A DNA stretch of 64,000 bases from Monodelphis domestica (lineage: Eukaryota > Chordata > Mammalia > Didelphimorphia > Didelphidae), in assembly GCF_027887165.1 (NCBI RefSeq), contig NC_077227.1, positions 74,280,305 through 74,344,304 on the forward strand. The letters run 5' to 3'. The notes below the pieces were generated by a model. It did no database searches and was not told the origin of the DNA. It saw only the letters and a list, made by a program, of their open reading frames with translations. This document shows positions 11,280 to 23,768 of the stretch, piece by piece. A program made the position numbers and the translations under genes. Position 1 is the stretch's first letter, and the number at the start of each line of letters is the position of its first letter.

Positions 11280-13485
11280 AGAACACAATTATGAAGATAA
11301 TTCTCAGTAAATGGATTTCGAAATAAAGGGGATAATTAACAGACAAAGCACCATACTGTTCATAGTGTATCAAAGGCCAGGATCAAACTTATCTAAGTGG
11401 GAAAATTTCTTGTCAAGAAAGGAAATAGCTTGATGGAAAACTAAGTCAAGAGGATCCTACTTTTACCTTCACAAGTTTGCCCTCTCAGCTTTCTCTAATG
11501 GGCAAATGTCATCTATAGTAGCCTTCAGACTAAAAGACATGGCAACCTTTGGAATGGTGGATTATTGGCTTTGCAATCTTTTAAGTATGCATGAAATTTA
11601 AAAAATCAGAACCTTATTAAAAGTCCCATTAGACTTTAAATCAAATAGCAAGACTGCATTAATCATATGTTAGGGAAGGTATATTTATTGTTTTCATGAA
11701 CAATAATCATTAACTATATTGGTTCAAATTCATACCATGTTCATTAATAGATAAATTTTTCATACATTTAGTATAGTTATTAGAGATGAAATTAACCATG
11801 TGGACATATGTTCTAAAATGAATATAAATAAATATATGATATGTTTTAATAATTAGATATACAATGGTCCCCTTGGTCTGCTCCATAGAGAAAATAAAGG
11901 AAGGGGAAGAATATAGGTGTGCCAATGAAAGTTTTAAGTTCTAGAAAAAGTAAAAGCTCTTAAATTCATTGAGTAAAATGAAAGGAGACATTATAGTAAC
12001 CATACTTGGGCATACATATGAAATCAACAGGTATATATTCACATGGGGTATAAGATGAAGAGTGACTATCACAGAAAATGGTGGAGAGGCAAGTTGGTTA
12101 AATGTTTGATCCTTTGAACAAGCAACACAAATGCCACATTCTGGAGTTTTACAATGTACTGTCAGAATGGCTGATTGTATTAACTGAGGTCAAGAAGAAA
12201 ATCCTAAGGAAACTCATAGACAAAGATCTATTGAAAGGATTTTATTATGTTTTTCTCCCAATGGTAAGTCATTGTAATTTTTTTTCTCATTTAAAGCAAA
12301 ATATATAAAATATATATAAATATATATTATTAAGTGATTAGCAGTTTTCAAACATAATGCAATATTAAATAATAGAGATTAATAATCTAACAATATTTGG
12401 ATTAAAAGGTTTAGTTTTAGTTTTTCAGCTTTTATAATACAAAAGAAAATGTTATATTCCTAATATCATATATTTATAACATGAAACCTATTACTAGTCA
12501 GAGGGTAACAGTTCAATCAAATCCATTTCAAATTATCTTACAGAGAATATCATTCATCCTACCTAATTTCGTCTTTTACTAATCACATACAATCACAATG
12601 AACTACCCAGTATGTAGTAATTAAAGTCGATTCTTTTATATAGTATTTATCACATCGCAATCTTTTTTTTTTACTCCCCAAAGATTAGTTTAAAGAATTT
12701 CAGAGGCTTACTTTCTGTAGTACTTTAGAATGTTTAGTTTTGATTTCAAATATTATATGAACCACTTGCTAAATAACATTGCAAGGGCAGTTATAAATAG
12801 TAAGACCAAAGTCTTTATTTTTAGAAGGCTAGTTTAGAGGAAGAAATAATCCATTGAATAATTTAATCATTTTTTAAACCTGCTTTCTTTTAACAGTCCC
12901 ATTCAAAAGATACAAAAATTTATTCTAGTCAAAAGACATTAATTTAGTCAATTACAAAGTAATCATTTGGTGTTTTAGACTTTCACAAAATAAGTTTTTC
13001 CACAGAGTTAACATGATATAATTTTATTCAAGCACAGTTACAAATTTAGATCACAACTCTGCTTGGGGAACAGGTTCCTCAAACCCCTTAGTAAATCAGA
13101 AGAATTCTGCATTTTAAGACAAAACGCACTTTATTATTACAATTTTTTGAAAATTGTTACCACATTCATTTTACTAACTCAATAGGAAAGGGGCCTCTCA
13201 ACAGCATTTCACAAGAATTTAGAAAAATCTCACATAACAGTATGAAATCGACAATATATCCTCCTAATTAAAAGGGAATTCATATTTCTAATTATTTCTG
13301 ATTATTCTCCCAAATTCCATAATATAAGAAAAACTAGAAGCCTAAAGGATATAATGGGGTTCTCCCCAAATGTAAAAGCTAACTTCTCAAGTTCTTAGCA
13401 GATCAAATTTCTTCAATGCATTTAGATCAAATTTCACCCTTCTTAGAAAATAATTCATGTTATTATCTTCAGTATATTATTTAAT
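11280..13485. other. No gene recognised; strongly AT-rich sequence
   Basis: Long AT-rich stretch. The small frames at 11710-11925 and 12102-12308 carry no motif. It could hold more of the neighbouring retroviral fossil, but nothing could be matched. Confidence 0.45.
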
Positions 13486-13489
13486 ACAA

Positions 13490-13600
13490 AATTCAATAGC
13501 ATAATCAACATTTACATAGTTCTAACTATGTTAAGCATTTTAGAATCATCTTAATTCTCCAACAATCTATGAAGGTGGGTGATATGACTTATTATCCTCC
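13490..13600 (+). repeat. MIR fragment
   Basis: CATTTACATAGTTCTAACTATG, AAGCATTTTAGAATCATCTTA and GAAGGTGGGTGATATGACTTA fit the MIR core. Confidence 0.6.
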
Positions 13601-14039
13601 TTAGATGTAAAAAAGGCTGATTAAAATGTAGTTAAAATGTAGTTTTAGAATAAAATTTTGACAAGATAAAATCCATATAATTTTCACGATAATCTTGAAA
13701 TCTCATTTTTCCCAAAACACTAGTGTTCTCAGCTAACTTATGTTGTGATTTTTCAAAATTCACTATTTTAAATGTATATTTATATATTTTATATATTTAA
13801 TTTTTTCTTTTTATATTTTTTTAAATTTAAATTTATCTTAAATTTAAACTCTTTATTTTCAATATATACATTACAAAGTTTATTGATCCCACAAATAAAA
13901 AAGTGATATTGATTGTAGTTGCTGAAATACAATGAACAATAAACATCACATTGGTTCTAATTAAAATAATTAATTGTAAATTAAATAGCATTACCTTTAA
14001 CTGACATATATTACTATACCAATACAAATTCTTTATCCA

Positions 14040-14290
14040 TATTGAATTTCATCTTATTAGGCTTGAACCAATGCTCCATCTACCCCAACAAGATCCTTTT
14101 TGATGTGTCATCTAGGGTGTTTGTTTCTCCCTCCCAGCTTCATGTGGTCTCCAAATTTGGGGAGAGTCATCTATGCCTTTCTCCAAGTCTTTAATATAAA
14201 TGTTAAACAGAGCAGTCAAGCAGAGATCCTTAGAGCACTACACTGGAGACCTCTTACCACTCTCACTAAAAACTACTCCCAGATTTTTAT
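14040..14290 (+). mobile_element. CR1/L3 LINE relic
   Basis: ATTGAATTTCATCTTATTAGG, CTCCCAGCTTCATGTGGTCTC, AAATGTTAAACAGAGCAGTCAAG and GAGCACTACACTGGAGACCTC match the well known amniote CR1/L3 3' text as I remember it. Confidence 0.65.
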
Positions 14291-14339
14291 TATCCCCTTC
14301 ACCTCCTATTTCTGTTTTAGATGTTATATTCTATATACA

Positions 14340-14341
<2 letters not shown>

Positions 14342-14385
<44 letters not shown>
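14342..14385. repeat. (TG)22 microsatellite
   Basis: Uninterrupted TG units directly 3' of the CR1/L3 relic. Confidence 0.98.
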
Positions 14386-14387
<2 letters not shown>

Positions 14388-14664
14388 AACCAAATTTAAT
14401 GAGAATGAGATTCAAGCATGGTCTACCACCTTCCCATTTTTCCTTCCACAATAAAAGTTCTTCCTTGCACTCCTCTTTTCTGTGATAAAATTTTCCCCAT
14501 TCTACTTCTCCCTTCTCCCAGTGCACTCCTCTTTCTTACCTCTTTATTTTTTGAGGGATTACTCCAATATAATCAACTCATGTACAGGTCCTATACCTGT
14601 GTAAACTGCTAGGTGATATAGTCTCTTGCCAAATCTGAAGTCAGGAAGATTCATCTCCCTCAGT

Positions 14665-14930
14665 TCAAACCTGGGGCAGCTAAGTAGAATGGTAGAGAGA
14701 ACTCTGGGCCTGGAGTTAGGAAGACCAGAGTTCAAATGTGACCTCAAATTCTTATTAGCTAAGTGACCCTGGCAAGTCACCTTACCCTATTTGACTTAGT
14801 TTCCTCATTGATAAAATGAGCTGTAGTAGGAAATGACAAACTACTCCTATATCTTTGCCACGAAAGTCCCAACTGGAATCACAATGAAATGAACATAATG
14901 GAAATGACTGAACAACAATGATGATTATTT
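14665..14930 (+). repeat. Marsupial tRNA-derived SINE
   Basis: GGGGCAGCTAAGTAGAATGG head, GACCAGAGTTCAAATGTGACC, CCTTACCCTATTTGACTTAG, then the tail TATCTTTGCCACGAAAGTCC and ATGACTGAACAACAATG. Confidence 0.88.
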
Positions 14931-14949
14931 TCTTAGGAGTTACATGCTA

Positions 14950-16796
14950 TCATTTTCCAACGCAGACATGCAAATGATTTAACTTTACCGAGTCCCTTAT
15001 GATCACTCTTTAATGTTTACCTTTTATGTATCACTTCAGTCTTATGTTTAAATATCAGATTTTATATTTAGTTCTAGTCTTTTCACCAGGAAATCTTGAA
15101 AATTCTCTATTTCATTATTTTTTTCACCTGAAGGATTATATTCAGTTTTGCAGAGTAGGTTATTCTCCATCATAATCCTAGGTCTTTTGCCTTTCAGAGT
15201 ATCATATTCTAAGCCCTCTACTCATCTAATGTAGAAGCTGCTAAATCTTATGTGATCTTGACTATGGCTACATGATATTTGAATTATTTCTTTCTGGCTA
15301 TTTCAAGTATTTCTCTTTGACTTGGGAGCTCTGGGATTTGGATATTACTGTGAGTTTTCATTTTGGGAACTCTTTCAGTAGGTGACTGGTGGATTCTTTT
15401 AATTTCTATTTTACCCTCTGAATCTAAGATATCAGAGCAGTTTTCCTTGATAATTTCTTTAAAGACAATACCAAAATTCTTTCTTTGATCATGGCTTTCA
15501 GGTAGTCTAATAATGTTTTAGTCTTCTATTCTTGATCTATTTTCAAAGTTAGTTGTTTTTCTGATGATGTATTTCACATTTTCTTCTATTTTTTCCATTC
15601 CTTTGACTTTGTTTTGTTGTTTCTTGATGTCTCATGGAGTCATTAGCTTCTTCTTGCCCAATTCTAATTTTTAAGAATTATTACCATCAATAAGATTTTG
15701 TATCTCTTTTCCCATTTGGTCAGTTCTGCTTTTTAAGAGGTTCTTTTTTTCAGTGAATTTTTCCCTCCTTTTTCTTTTAGCCAATTCTGCTCTTTATGAA
15801 TTTCTTTTTTCAGTAAAGTTTTGTGCCTCTTTTACTATTGAGTCAATTCTTTTTTAAGAATTTTTTTTGGTATTTTTGTGTCTATTTTACCAAATTATTA
15901 TTCTCTTTTCATAATTTTTTTCTTGCATCTCATTCTCATTTCTTTCCCCAAATTTTCCTTTATTATTTTTATTTCTTTCTTTAACTCAGGCATTCTTGCT
16001 GGTCTTGGATTTAATTAGCATTTTTCTTTGAAGTATTGTAGTTATTTTCACATAGCTATCTTCTGAGTTTTTGTGTCTTTGCCTTCCTTACCACCATAGT
16101 CACTTTTTTCATCAAATTTGTTTTTTTGCCGTTTGCTCATTTTTCCAGCCTATTTCTTGACTTTTAATTTTATATTAAAGTTGGACTATGCTCACCTGAG
16201 GGCTTTGAGATTTTTTGTACTACCATTTTAAAAGCTAGTTTTGGAAAACTGAAAGTTTTTAGTGCTTCCAAAGATGTATAATCCTGAGAGAGGTGTGATC
16301 ACAACTCTCCAGATTTGTACTCTGGTATTTACCCAGGAAGGATCCCTGCTTCTTTGTGACAAACCCCCAGAATTTCTCTCTATACTAGAATTGCAACCTA
16401 AAACTGTGTATAGGCAATACAATTGCTACTCAGTGCCAGCTGTACCCAAGGCCAGCAAAAAGTCTCTTATATAATCTCTTTCTGATCAGTTATCTGACCT
16501 TTCTGTCTTATCTGATCTATCTGATGCTTCCTGTCTCCGGACTGAGAGTTCCTAAAAATGCTACTGCTGCTTCAGTCACTGTTGGTGCACTGCCAGATAT
16601 GTGGGTTCTGGATAAGCCTCCACCCTGATGCCACAGAATACCCCTCCCCTACTCCTAAACTTTCTTAGAAGAGGAAAATGTCCTAGCTTCTGTTGGCTCT
16701 GCTGCTTCAAAATTTTGTTTCAGAAGTTATTTTTAAATTGGAAGAGAATGTTGAGAGAGTTCAGTAGAGTTGTCTCTAATCCACCATTTTGGCTCC
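14950..16796 (-). mobile_element. L1 LINE 5' end (5' UTR and ORF1 part), reversed
   Basis: Read on the minus strand the element starts with GGAGCCAAAATGGTGGATTAG, the marsupial L1 5' end type, and continues into A-rich ORF1 sequence with several related units (visible on the plus strand as CCAATTCTGCTC near 15781 and CAGTTCTGCTTTTTAAG near 15721) that fit the ORF1 coiled coil. It is truncated at its 3' side; ORF2 is absent. Confidence 0.7.
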
Positions 16797-17109
16797 AACC
16801 TGGCTTTTCTTTTTAAGAATATAATAAACTTAACTTGTAGCTTATAGAGCTGATCTGCTTCTCTGTACTTCCTCCTGGATTTCCTCCTATCTTCTCACAT
16901 TTTTTAAAAGAAGATGATGTTTCAATGACCTTATTTTCTTTTCCTTTCCTTTCTTTTCATTCTGTATGATCTGTTCTTGATAAAACTAAACTGCTCCATT
17001 GTAATAATAGCTTCTCCTTTTAACTAATTAGTAGTCCTTTCCATTTTGAAAATGATGAGAAAAAATTCTCTGACAACTAATGTGATCTTCTTGGCTAAGA
17101 ATTAACACA

Positions 17110-17610
17110 ATAAGATTTAATATTTGCAAATAATCTGTGTCAAAGAGCATTGCAATTTTCAAAAATACTTTTATATGAGAGCAGGTAGGTGGCTCAAAGA
17201 ATTGTGATCCAGGCTTAGAGCTGGGAGGTCCTGGGTTCAGATCTGGACTCAAACACTTCCTAGCTCTGTGACCCTTGGCAAGTCACTTAACCCACATTAT
17301 CTAGCACTTACCATTCTTCTGCCTTTGGACCAATATACAATATTGATTCTAAGGTAGAAGGTAAGGGTTTAAAAATACTTTTATACATATTGTCTCATTT
17401 GATCCTCAATGACCTTACAAGGTAGGTAAAGTATATTTTTGTTTTGTTTTTTTAATTCTTGTACAGATGAAATTGTAAATGAAATGTTAATTAATGATTT
17501 ATCCATGGTTCCACATCTTACAGGAATAAGAGTCAGGATCAGAATTCAGGCTGAGTATTTTTTCATGAGTCCCGAACTCCAAACATCAAGACAATATACA
17601 TCCAGCCTTC
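17110..17610 (+). repeat. MIR fragment split by the SINE at 17176
   Basis: The left part has AAAGAGCATTGCAATTTTC; the right part (17386 on) has GTCTCATTTGATCCTCAATGA, ACCTTACAAGGTAGGTAAAG and CCATGGTTCCACATCTTACAG. Confidence 0.65.
17176..17370 (+). repeat. Marsupial SINE (GGTGGCTC type) with perfect 15-bp target duplication
   Basis: Flanked by AAAAATACTTTTATA at 17161-17175 and 17371-17385. Body: AGGTAGGTGGCTCAAAGAAT, GGAGGTCCTGGGTTCAGATC, GGCAAGTCACTTAACCCACA, CAATATTGATTCTAAGGTAG. The perfect duplication marks a fairly recent insertion. Confidence 0.93.
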
Positions 17611-17614
17611 TGCA

Positions 17615-18125
17615 TCCTAGCCATGTCAACCGGCAAATCTGTGCCGTAGTCACTTTAACTTAGGTACCATTGAATAATGACTTTGAGCTTCTGTTGCCAG
17701 TGACACAGCAATGTTAGCAAAGGGAGAGATGTGGTTAGCCGACCATCATGTCTTTATGGCTATCTTCCAACCTCACTTTTCTAGGAATGCCATCTGTCGA
17801 GAGCCCACATTTAGTCCTGGACAAATATGGCATAGTCTATTTATTTTAAGGGCAAAATAATTTGTTAAATGGGAAAACTAGATGAAATTCAGTGGTGTGA
17901 AGCCCAGGGGGCTACCAGTATCTTTTATCTGAGAAAGGTTTAATCTGGGAGAAAGATATTACACAAAAATCTTTTCTTCTTTAGAGACTGCTTGTTTCCT
18001 CTGGTGTTGGAATCCAAATAGGTTTATTTACTTTTATCGCAAATTAACACTCCTCCATATCAAGCCCTCCCTTCAACACCTGATGCTAGATCCATTGGGG
18101 AGACAAAAAAAATAAATTAGGGACT
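17615..18125. other. No recognisable gene or repeat
   Basis: Unique-looking sequence with moderate GC content; no convincing exon. Confidence 0.5.
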
Positions 18126-18129
18126 GCAT

Positions 18130-18620
18130 ATGGAGTAGTAAAAGGAATCCTGTAATTTTAAGCCAGAATATTTGAGTTTGCATCGTAACTCCACCATTTA
18201 CTAGCTGTGACAAGTCACTAGAATGCTCAAGGCCTCCGTTTCTTTATCTGTAAAATGAGCCATTAAACTAGGTAACCTCTAAAAGGCAACCCTTTGGGCA
18301 CTAACATCTTGTGATTATTTATGCAATTCCACCAAACAGTCTGTGTTGCTGAATACTAACTAGATTCTTCATGAGATCTCAATCATTTTAACATTCTAGG
18401 GCAAGATGTTTGCATGAAATGACAAATGGTAATTTCTAGAAGCTAATACTGTCTTCACTATTATAATTTTATATTCAATAGGACTAAAGATTGCTTCATT
18501 TTTTATACTTTGTAACCCCAGCACCTAGAATAGGTGCCTAGGTATTGGAGATAGCAACAAGTATTCATTAAGTTCTTTGTACATTGTGGGTACTTAATAA
18601 ATCCTTGTTGGTTGATTGTA
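18130..18620 (+). repeat. MIR/CORE-SINE (18130-18320) and L2-type 3' tail (18500-18620)
   Basis: The SINE has ACTAGCTGTGACAAGTCACTAG and CTTTATCTGTAAAATGAGCC. The tail has AACCCCAGCACCTAGAATAGG and GGTACTTAATAAATCCTTGTTGG, the L2/MIR 3' end type. Confidence 0.7.
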
Positions 18621-18639
18621 ACCTTAGAAATAATTCATT

Positions 18640-18775
18640 CTCTGTCTACCTTCTCTCTCTTTCTCTCTCTAACCCCTTCTTCCCTTTTTCCCTCTCTCAC
18701 CATCTCCCTCCTCTCTGACTTTGTCTCTCTGCATCTCTCTCTTCTCACTTTCTCCCTCCCTCTATTGCCTCTTCT
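18640..18775. repeat. CT-rich low-complexity tract
   Basis: TCTCTCTTTCTCTCTC-like pyrimidine-rich sequence. Confidence 0.9.
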
Positions 18776-18779
18776 ATCT

Positions 18780-19512
18780 ATGAAGATTAAATTTAACTCT
18801 CCCCTGATTGTGAAAATGAAATTAACTCCTCTGCCCATTTTTAGATTTAATCACCAAAGGTGTAAACACCCCATTCACACTTGAGTGGGGGAGATCTGTG
18901 ACCCAAATGGATGATAGTGGGTGACAAATCAGAATTAAACTGACTGCTCCATGGCAGTCCTAAAGCAAAGCTTCAACTGTAATTGGTAGACAAAAAATTA
19001 GGGGAAAGCACAGGAAGTGACACAAAAGAAAGTATCTTTAAAAGGGAGTTACAACTTCCTGAGTGCAGTTCTACTTGAAGTTGAACTTCCTGTGAGACAG
19101 TTCTTTATTCTTTCGAGTTGAGGCTGGAAAAGAATCTGCTGACTGGACCTGAGCCCCTGTTCCAAGTGAGGCTGTTCTTAAATCTCTTCCTTTGGACTGA
19201 CACATGGTGAGTGAAAAGGCTGACTCCTTTCCTGGATTTTCTGAAAAAACTATCCTCAGGAAAGACCTACCTCTTGAGAGAGACTTCCCCAGGTCCTCGG
19301 CTTTGCCAAGGTCAGTTAAGGACTAAACTCCCCTGCCTAGGTTGAGCCATGGGCTGGGAGTAAATTACTTAATTCTTAGGCTAGATATCTTACCCTAACC
19401 TCAATTGGATTTTTCTTACTTCACTCTTTCTATATTTTGTAAATAAATTGTAAATAAACCTCTTTGGAATAAATCCAATTCCTGAAAACCCTATTTTAAA
19501 TATAATCCAGCC
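18780..19512 (+). mobile_element. Probable solitary retroviral LTR (fossil)
   Basis: Starts with TG (TGAAGATTAAATTTAAC), has a TATA-like CTTTAAAAGGGAG, tandem GTAAATAAA polyadenylation-type sites near 19440-19460 followed by a U5-like CCTCTTTGGAATAAATCC. No internal retroviral genes adjoin it. A target duplication was not established and the ends are approximate. Confidence 0.5.
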
Positions 19513-19519
19513 CAACCTT

Positions 19520-21020
19520 TTTTATAAAATTAACCCCCTTTCTCCCCTTATATATCTCTCCACGTCCCTTTGTCTCTATCTGTCTGTCTCACACACATAC
19601 ACACACATGCTTAGCTCTGTTGACATAGACTGATGAGAACTCTCTCCACATGAATGATCTCATTTTTGCCCTCATTCCCATCTCCATCCCCACCTTTTCC
19701 TTATCCAAAGCCACAGGAATGCCTTCTCTGCTAACGTAACTTGGAAAGTAATTTTTTTTTGTTTAGTTTTGTTGAGTGTTTTCTTTTTTCATTGAACATA
19801 ATAAAGAAATGTATAAACAGAGCAAAAGCAAAGTTTACTTTCCAAAAAGAGTTATTAAACAAAGTAACACATCAAAGTAATTGTGACTGATAGTACACAC
19901 CACTGTACACATTTGTAGCATCATATTTTCAAACAAAGGCTATATGCTATAAATTAAACAGTTTTACCGATGTTGTCCATCACATTTAATCTGAGTTCTG
20001 TTGCTGCTTAATGTTGTCTTCATGTTCTTCACTGTAATCAGTGTTTATATTCTTTTGTAGATCTGCTATCTTTCCTCCATATAAATGAACAGATATCATT
20101 TTTCATATATGAAATCCAATATATTTGTGAAATTGATTTTATTAGGTTCGTTATGGCTTATGATAGCACATTCAAAAGATGAATGGGGAAGGAAGGTCTT
20201 TATTCTGGGATCACCCGGAAGAGAACATCATCTTTCCTTCAAAGTGTTGGCTTGAGAACAAAGAAGAAGCCAATCCCCACTTTCACAGTGGGACTAGATT
20301 CATACTAGGATGGCCCATACAATTAGGATAGCCATGGGTAATCCCATCTCTGTGACAGCAATGAAATAGGTGGAGGTCATGTGTTTTAGACAGAAAAGCA
20401 GGACCTCACTCAGCTTTATCCTATTAGTTTCTAATCTAATATCAAGGGAAATATAGATTCCTTTCTTACTAACCAAGGCACGGAATTTGCATTATGAAAG
20501 ATTCAAGACATATGACTTTTCCTTCTCCATTTATGCAAAATTTTAGAAAAAAAGTCTAAGAGAGAGAGTGTATCTATAGCAGACACATCTGTCACAAAGG
20601 AACCTAACAAATCTCAAAGAGTGCAGCCCACCCATAAAGGAAGATTTTTTCAGACTACTAAAATCTATCACATTTCTCCATCTCTACCACAGATATAGTA
20701 TGAGATTCTATCCAATTTTTGTTAAAATCTAAGTAATGTGATAGAGGCTGACACTAGAGGAAAAGTACATATTATATTAGCAACATTCCCAAGATCAGTC
20801 AAATAACACAGTCAAAAAAGGAAACGAGGTTAGCTTGATCTGCGTTTGACAAAATCACTCTTATTGTTAGTGATAATTGTTTCCTTCTTCCTTTTCAGAT
20901 ATTCACTAGCTGTCTCTTTAATATGTTTGATTACCTTTCTGAAAATCAAACATTTTCTCTTCTCCAGTTCTGAGGGATCTCTTTTATTCTCTATGATCTT
21001 TGAAAAATATAATGATAATA
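19520..21020. other. No gene recognised
   Basis: AT-rich sequence with a short CA-rich patch near 19590. The stretch 20130-20760 looks like an old interspersed element but its family could not be named. Overlapping frames at 20830-21139 are noncoding shadows of AT-rich DNA. Confidence 0.45.
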
Positions 21021-21029
21021 ATAACAATA

Positions 21030-21250
21030 ATAATGTATATAGTCCTTTATTATATGCAAAGCACCTTACATATATATTAATCTCATTCAATCCCTGCAAC
21101 AACTCTGAAGTAAGTGCTATTATTCTGCCCATTTTATAGATGAGGAAACTGAGGCTGAGTGCTGTTGACTTGTCCAGGATAACATAATTAGTAAAAGCCT
21201 AAGGGAGGAATTGCAGTCAGATCTGTTTTGACTTTAGGTCTACCAAATCA
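21030..21250 (+). repeat. MIR
   Basis: GCAAAGCACCTTACATATATAT, CAACAACTCTGAAGTAAGTGC, CATTTTATAGATGAGGAAACTG and CAGGATAACATAATTAGTAA in MIR order. Confidence 0.85.
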
Positions 21251-21254
21251 TCTA

Positions 21255-21540
21255 ACTGCATCAAAGATCACTCCAAAATCCTATTTTCCAGGCCTTTCAG
21301 TAACAGGATATAGTTCACCTGGGCCTTGTGACTTGAACTTATCAAGGGCAGCTAGTACACTCTTACTCTACCCCCTACTTATTTTATTTGGTCTTATTAG
21401 TAAATTTTGTTCTGCCTCTTCCAATCTAGAAAGTATTCTTCTTGGAACAAAAATAGAAACAAAACCAAAAAATAATAAAGTTGAGTATTTCTGCCTTCTT
21501 TCCATCATCCATTAGAATAATCTCATCTACTTCAAGTAGC
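21255..21540 (+). mobile_element. CR1/L3 LINE relic
   Basis: CTTGTGACTTGAACTTATCAAG, GGGCAGCTAGTACACTCTTAC, TTTTGTTCTGCCTCTTCCAATC and TTGAGTATTTCTGCCTTCTTTC resemble the remembered CR1/L3 3' text. Confidence 0.55.
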
Positions 21541-21775
21541 AGTCCTATTACTTCTTAGAGCTAATTCTTTTTGCCCAATATAACTTTTAAAAATTAAAAC
21601 AATTTTTTTGTTGCATTTAGCTTTCCTCCCAAGCCACTGATAATGTCAAACCTAAATACTTCTGACAATATATGTTAACAGGCCCATTGCATACTTTCGC
21701 ACTCACTCTCCTTTACATGCCTTGCCTCCTATCTTCTGTAAATACCTTTATAAAATTAAAGGTCAAAATGAACAT

Positions 21776-22101
21776 TGTCAAAGAAAGAGGGCTAGGGGTG
21801 GGAACATGTATAATTGAAAATCTGTTACCTAAAAAAAAACTACATTTCCCGGGAGCCCACTGGCTTCCTGTCATTACATACTTCCTGTAGACAGGGGATA
21901 AATATTGAGTGGGCAGTCCTTCTCTCTCTTTTTGGCTGGCAGGGAGCTTGGTGGTGGTAAGGTGTGTGCTTTGAACTGGCTGATCGGCTGTGGTCGTGGT
22001 TTTTTTAAATTTTGTATTCCTTTTATTCCTTTATTTCTAATTGATCATTAATAAATCTCCTAAAATATATTTTATTATTTGAGATTTAGTTTCAATTTTT
22101 A
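21776..22101 (+). mobile_element. Probable solitary LTR (fossil)
   Basis: ACTACATTTCCCGGGAGCCC, a TATA-like GGGGATAAATATTGAG, then CATTAATAAATCTCC (polyadenylation type) and a U5-like end at TTTTTACA. No viral genes adjoin it. Ends approximate. Confidence 0.5.
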
Positions 22102-22369
22102 CAAACAGGAGGTTGAGGTCTCACTTTTATAGGGTGTTTTTAGTGAAACAACTTATTTCTGTGGCACCTTAGCATTAGTTCATTAACATATCCAAATCAT
22201 CTCAAACTTATGGGTAAAACTTCAGTCATATTCCAAAGTTATCAGAATCTTTTTGATGTCCTGCAGGTCAAGAGAAGTAAAAGTCTAGATTTTGCCTGGA
22301 ATTTACAAATAATAGGACCAGAAATTTTGGCAAACAGTGTCAATAATGCTCACCCTGATTCATCACAAG

Positions 22370-22545
22370 TTGTTGTTGTTGAGTCATTTGAATTGAGTCT
22401 GACACTTCTTGACCCCATTTGGGATCTTCTGGGCAAAGATTCTGGATGGTTTGTCATTTACTTCTGGAGTTCTTTTTACAGATGAGGAAACTGAGACAAA
22501 CAGGGTTAACAGATTTGCCTAGGATTAGCTAGGTTACCCATTTAA
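22370..22545 (-). repeat. Marsupial tRNA-derived SINE, reversed
   Basis: GTTGTTGAGTCATTTGAATTG, GACCCCATTTGGGATCTTCT, CAGATGAGGAAACTGAGACAA: the reverse of the element at 14665. Confidence 0.8.
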
Positions 22546-22549
22546 CAGC

Positions 22550-23380
22550 TTAACAGATTATCAGCTTAAAGGTTACCCAGAAAATTCAATAGCCCTAGAT
22601 GTCTACTTCCCAAGCATTCCAGTTAATTGAGGTTTTATTCTACTTACATCATCTCTACCCTTAAAAGATCCCAAGGCATTTAATTGATCTTTGAGACTGC
22701 TCTCAAAGTAGGGACAATTGAGAGAAAAGGAATCAGGTGGAAGCCAAGAAAGGTCTTTTTGACAAAATTCTTAAGAATAATTATGAACTCTGAAAGTAAA
22801 AAGCCCTAAGAGGAAAATGGGTTCATTGTTTTATCTTCAGTGTGGAAGTTTCCTCCTTAACTGACATCTAACTTTTTTGGAAATATATATTGTAGGATTT
22901 TAGTGGTTATTCCCTCTTAAAAATGTAATCAGGAGAGCAGTAAAACAAACCATACCAAGAGTCTACAATAATCTTATTTCTGTCTAGGTAGAAACTGGTT
23001 TCTTCAGAGCCATTAGGGGCATAGTCACATGCAGTGAGGGGGTCACAGAAAAATAAAAATTTTACCACCCTGTCTTATTGCCATCTCAGTTCTGACTTGC
23101 TTACCTTTATGGCTCTGCCAGTTTCATGTCCATGAATAAAAATCCTTATTTCCTCTTCAATTGTTCCCTTTAATGGGATTTTCTTTTCTTAAAACTCCAG
23201 CCTATTTCTGGAGACAGTACTAAGAATCTCACCAGTACTCTAGCATTACATTCTTCTCCCTTCCAGTGTCAAGCACAGTGCCCAGTAAAAGAGGAAGCAG
23301 CAGAAGAAGCTTGGAACCAACTCGATCCAAAGACAGGGTGTAGGTGCTCATATATTCACCTCATTTCATTCAGAACATAA
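22550..23380. other. No recognisable gene or repeat
   Basis: Unique-looking AT-rich sequence. Confidence 0.5.
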
Positions 23381-23384
23381 TATT

Positions 23385-23500
23385 AAAGTATCTGCAATAT
23401 GCCAACACAATATTAGGTACTGGAAATGCAGAAGTGAAATAAAAGTCTCAGTCCTCCAAGAATGTACAATGACACATATTTATATCACAACATCTTACTT
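23385..23500 (+). repeat. Ancient mammalian repeat (same type as 783)
   Basis: ATCTGCAATATGCCAACACAA, GGTACTGGAAATGCAGAAG and TCAGTCCTCCAAGAATGTAC. Confidence 0.5.
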
Positions 23501-23768
23501 TCCCACATTCTAGGTTGGCACAGTAGTGCTCAGGTTTGTACCTACAATAGAACAGAAAGTTAATTAACCAACAGGAGAACCTGAGATTTGAAATGTGAAT
23601 TTCTGATGGAAGTCGAGGGCTGAAACCTACTCTTTACTGTCATATTTTGCTATCCAGGTAATTGAAATTTAACTCAACTTTTATAATCTCTACTCTTAAG
23701 TAACTTAACTGATCTTTTCAAGACAAAGAGGTGTAAGTTATAAAATGTATATTGTCATTATGAGGATT

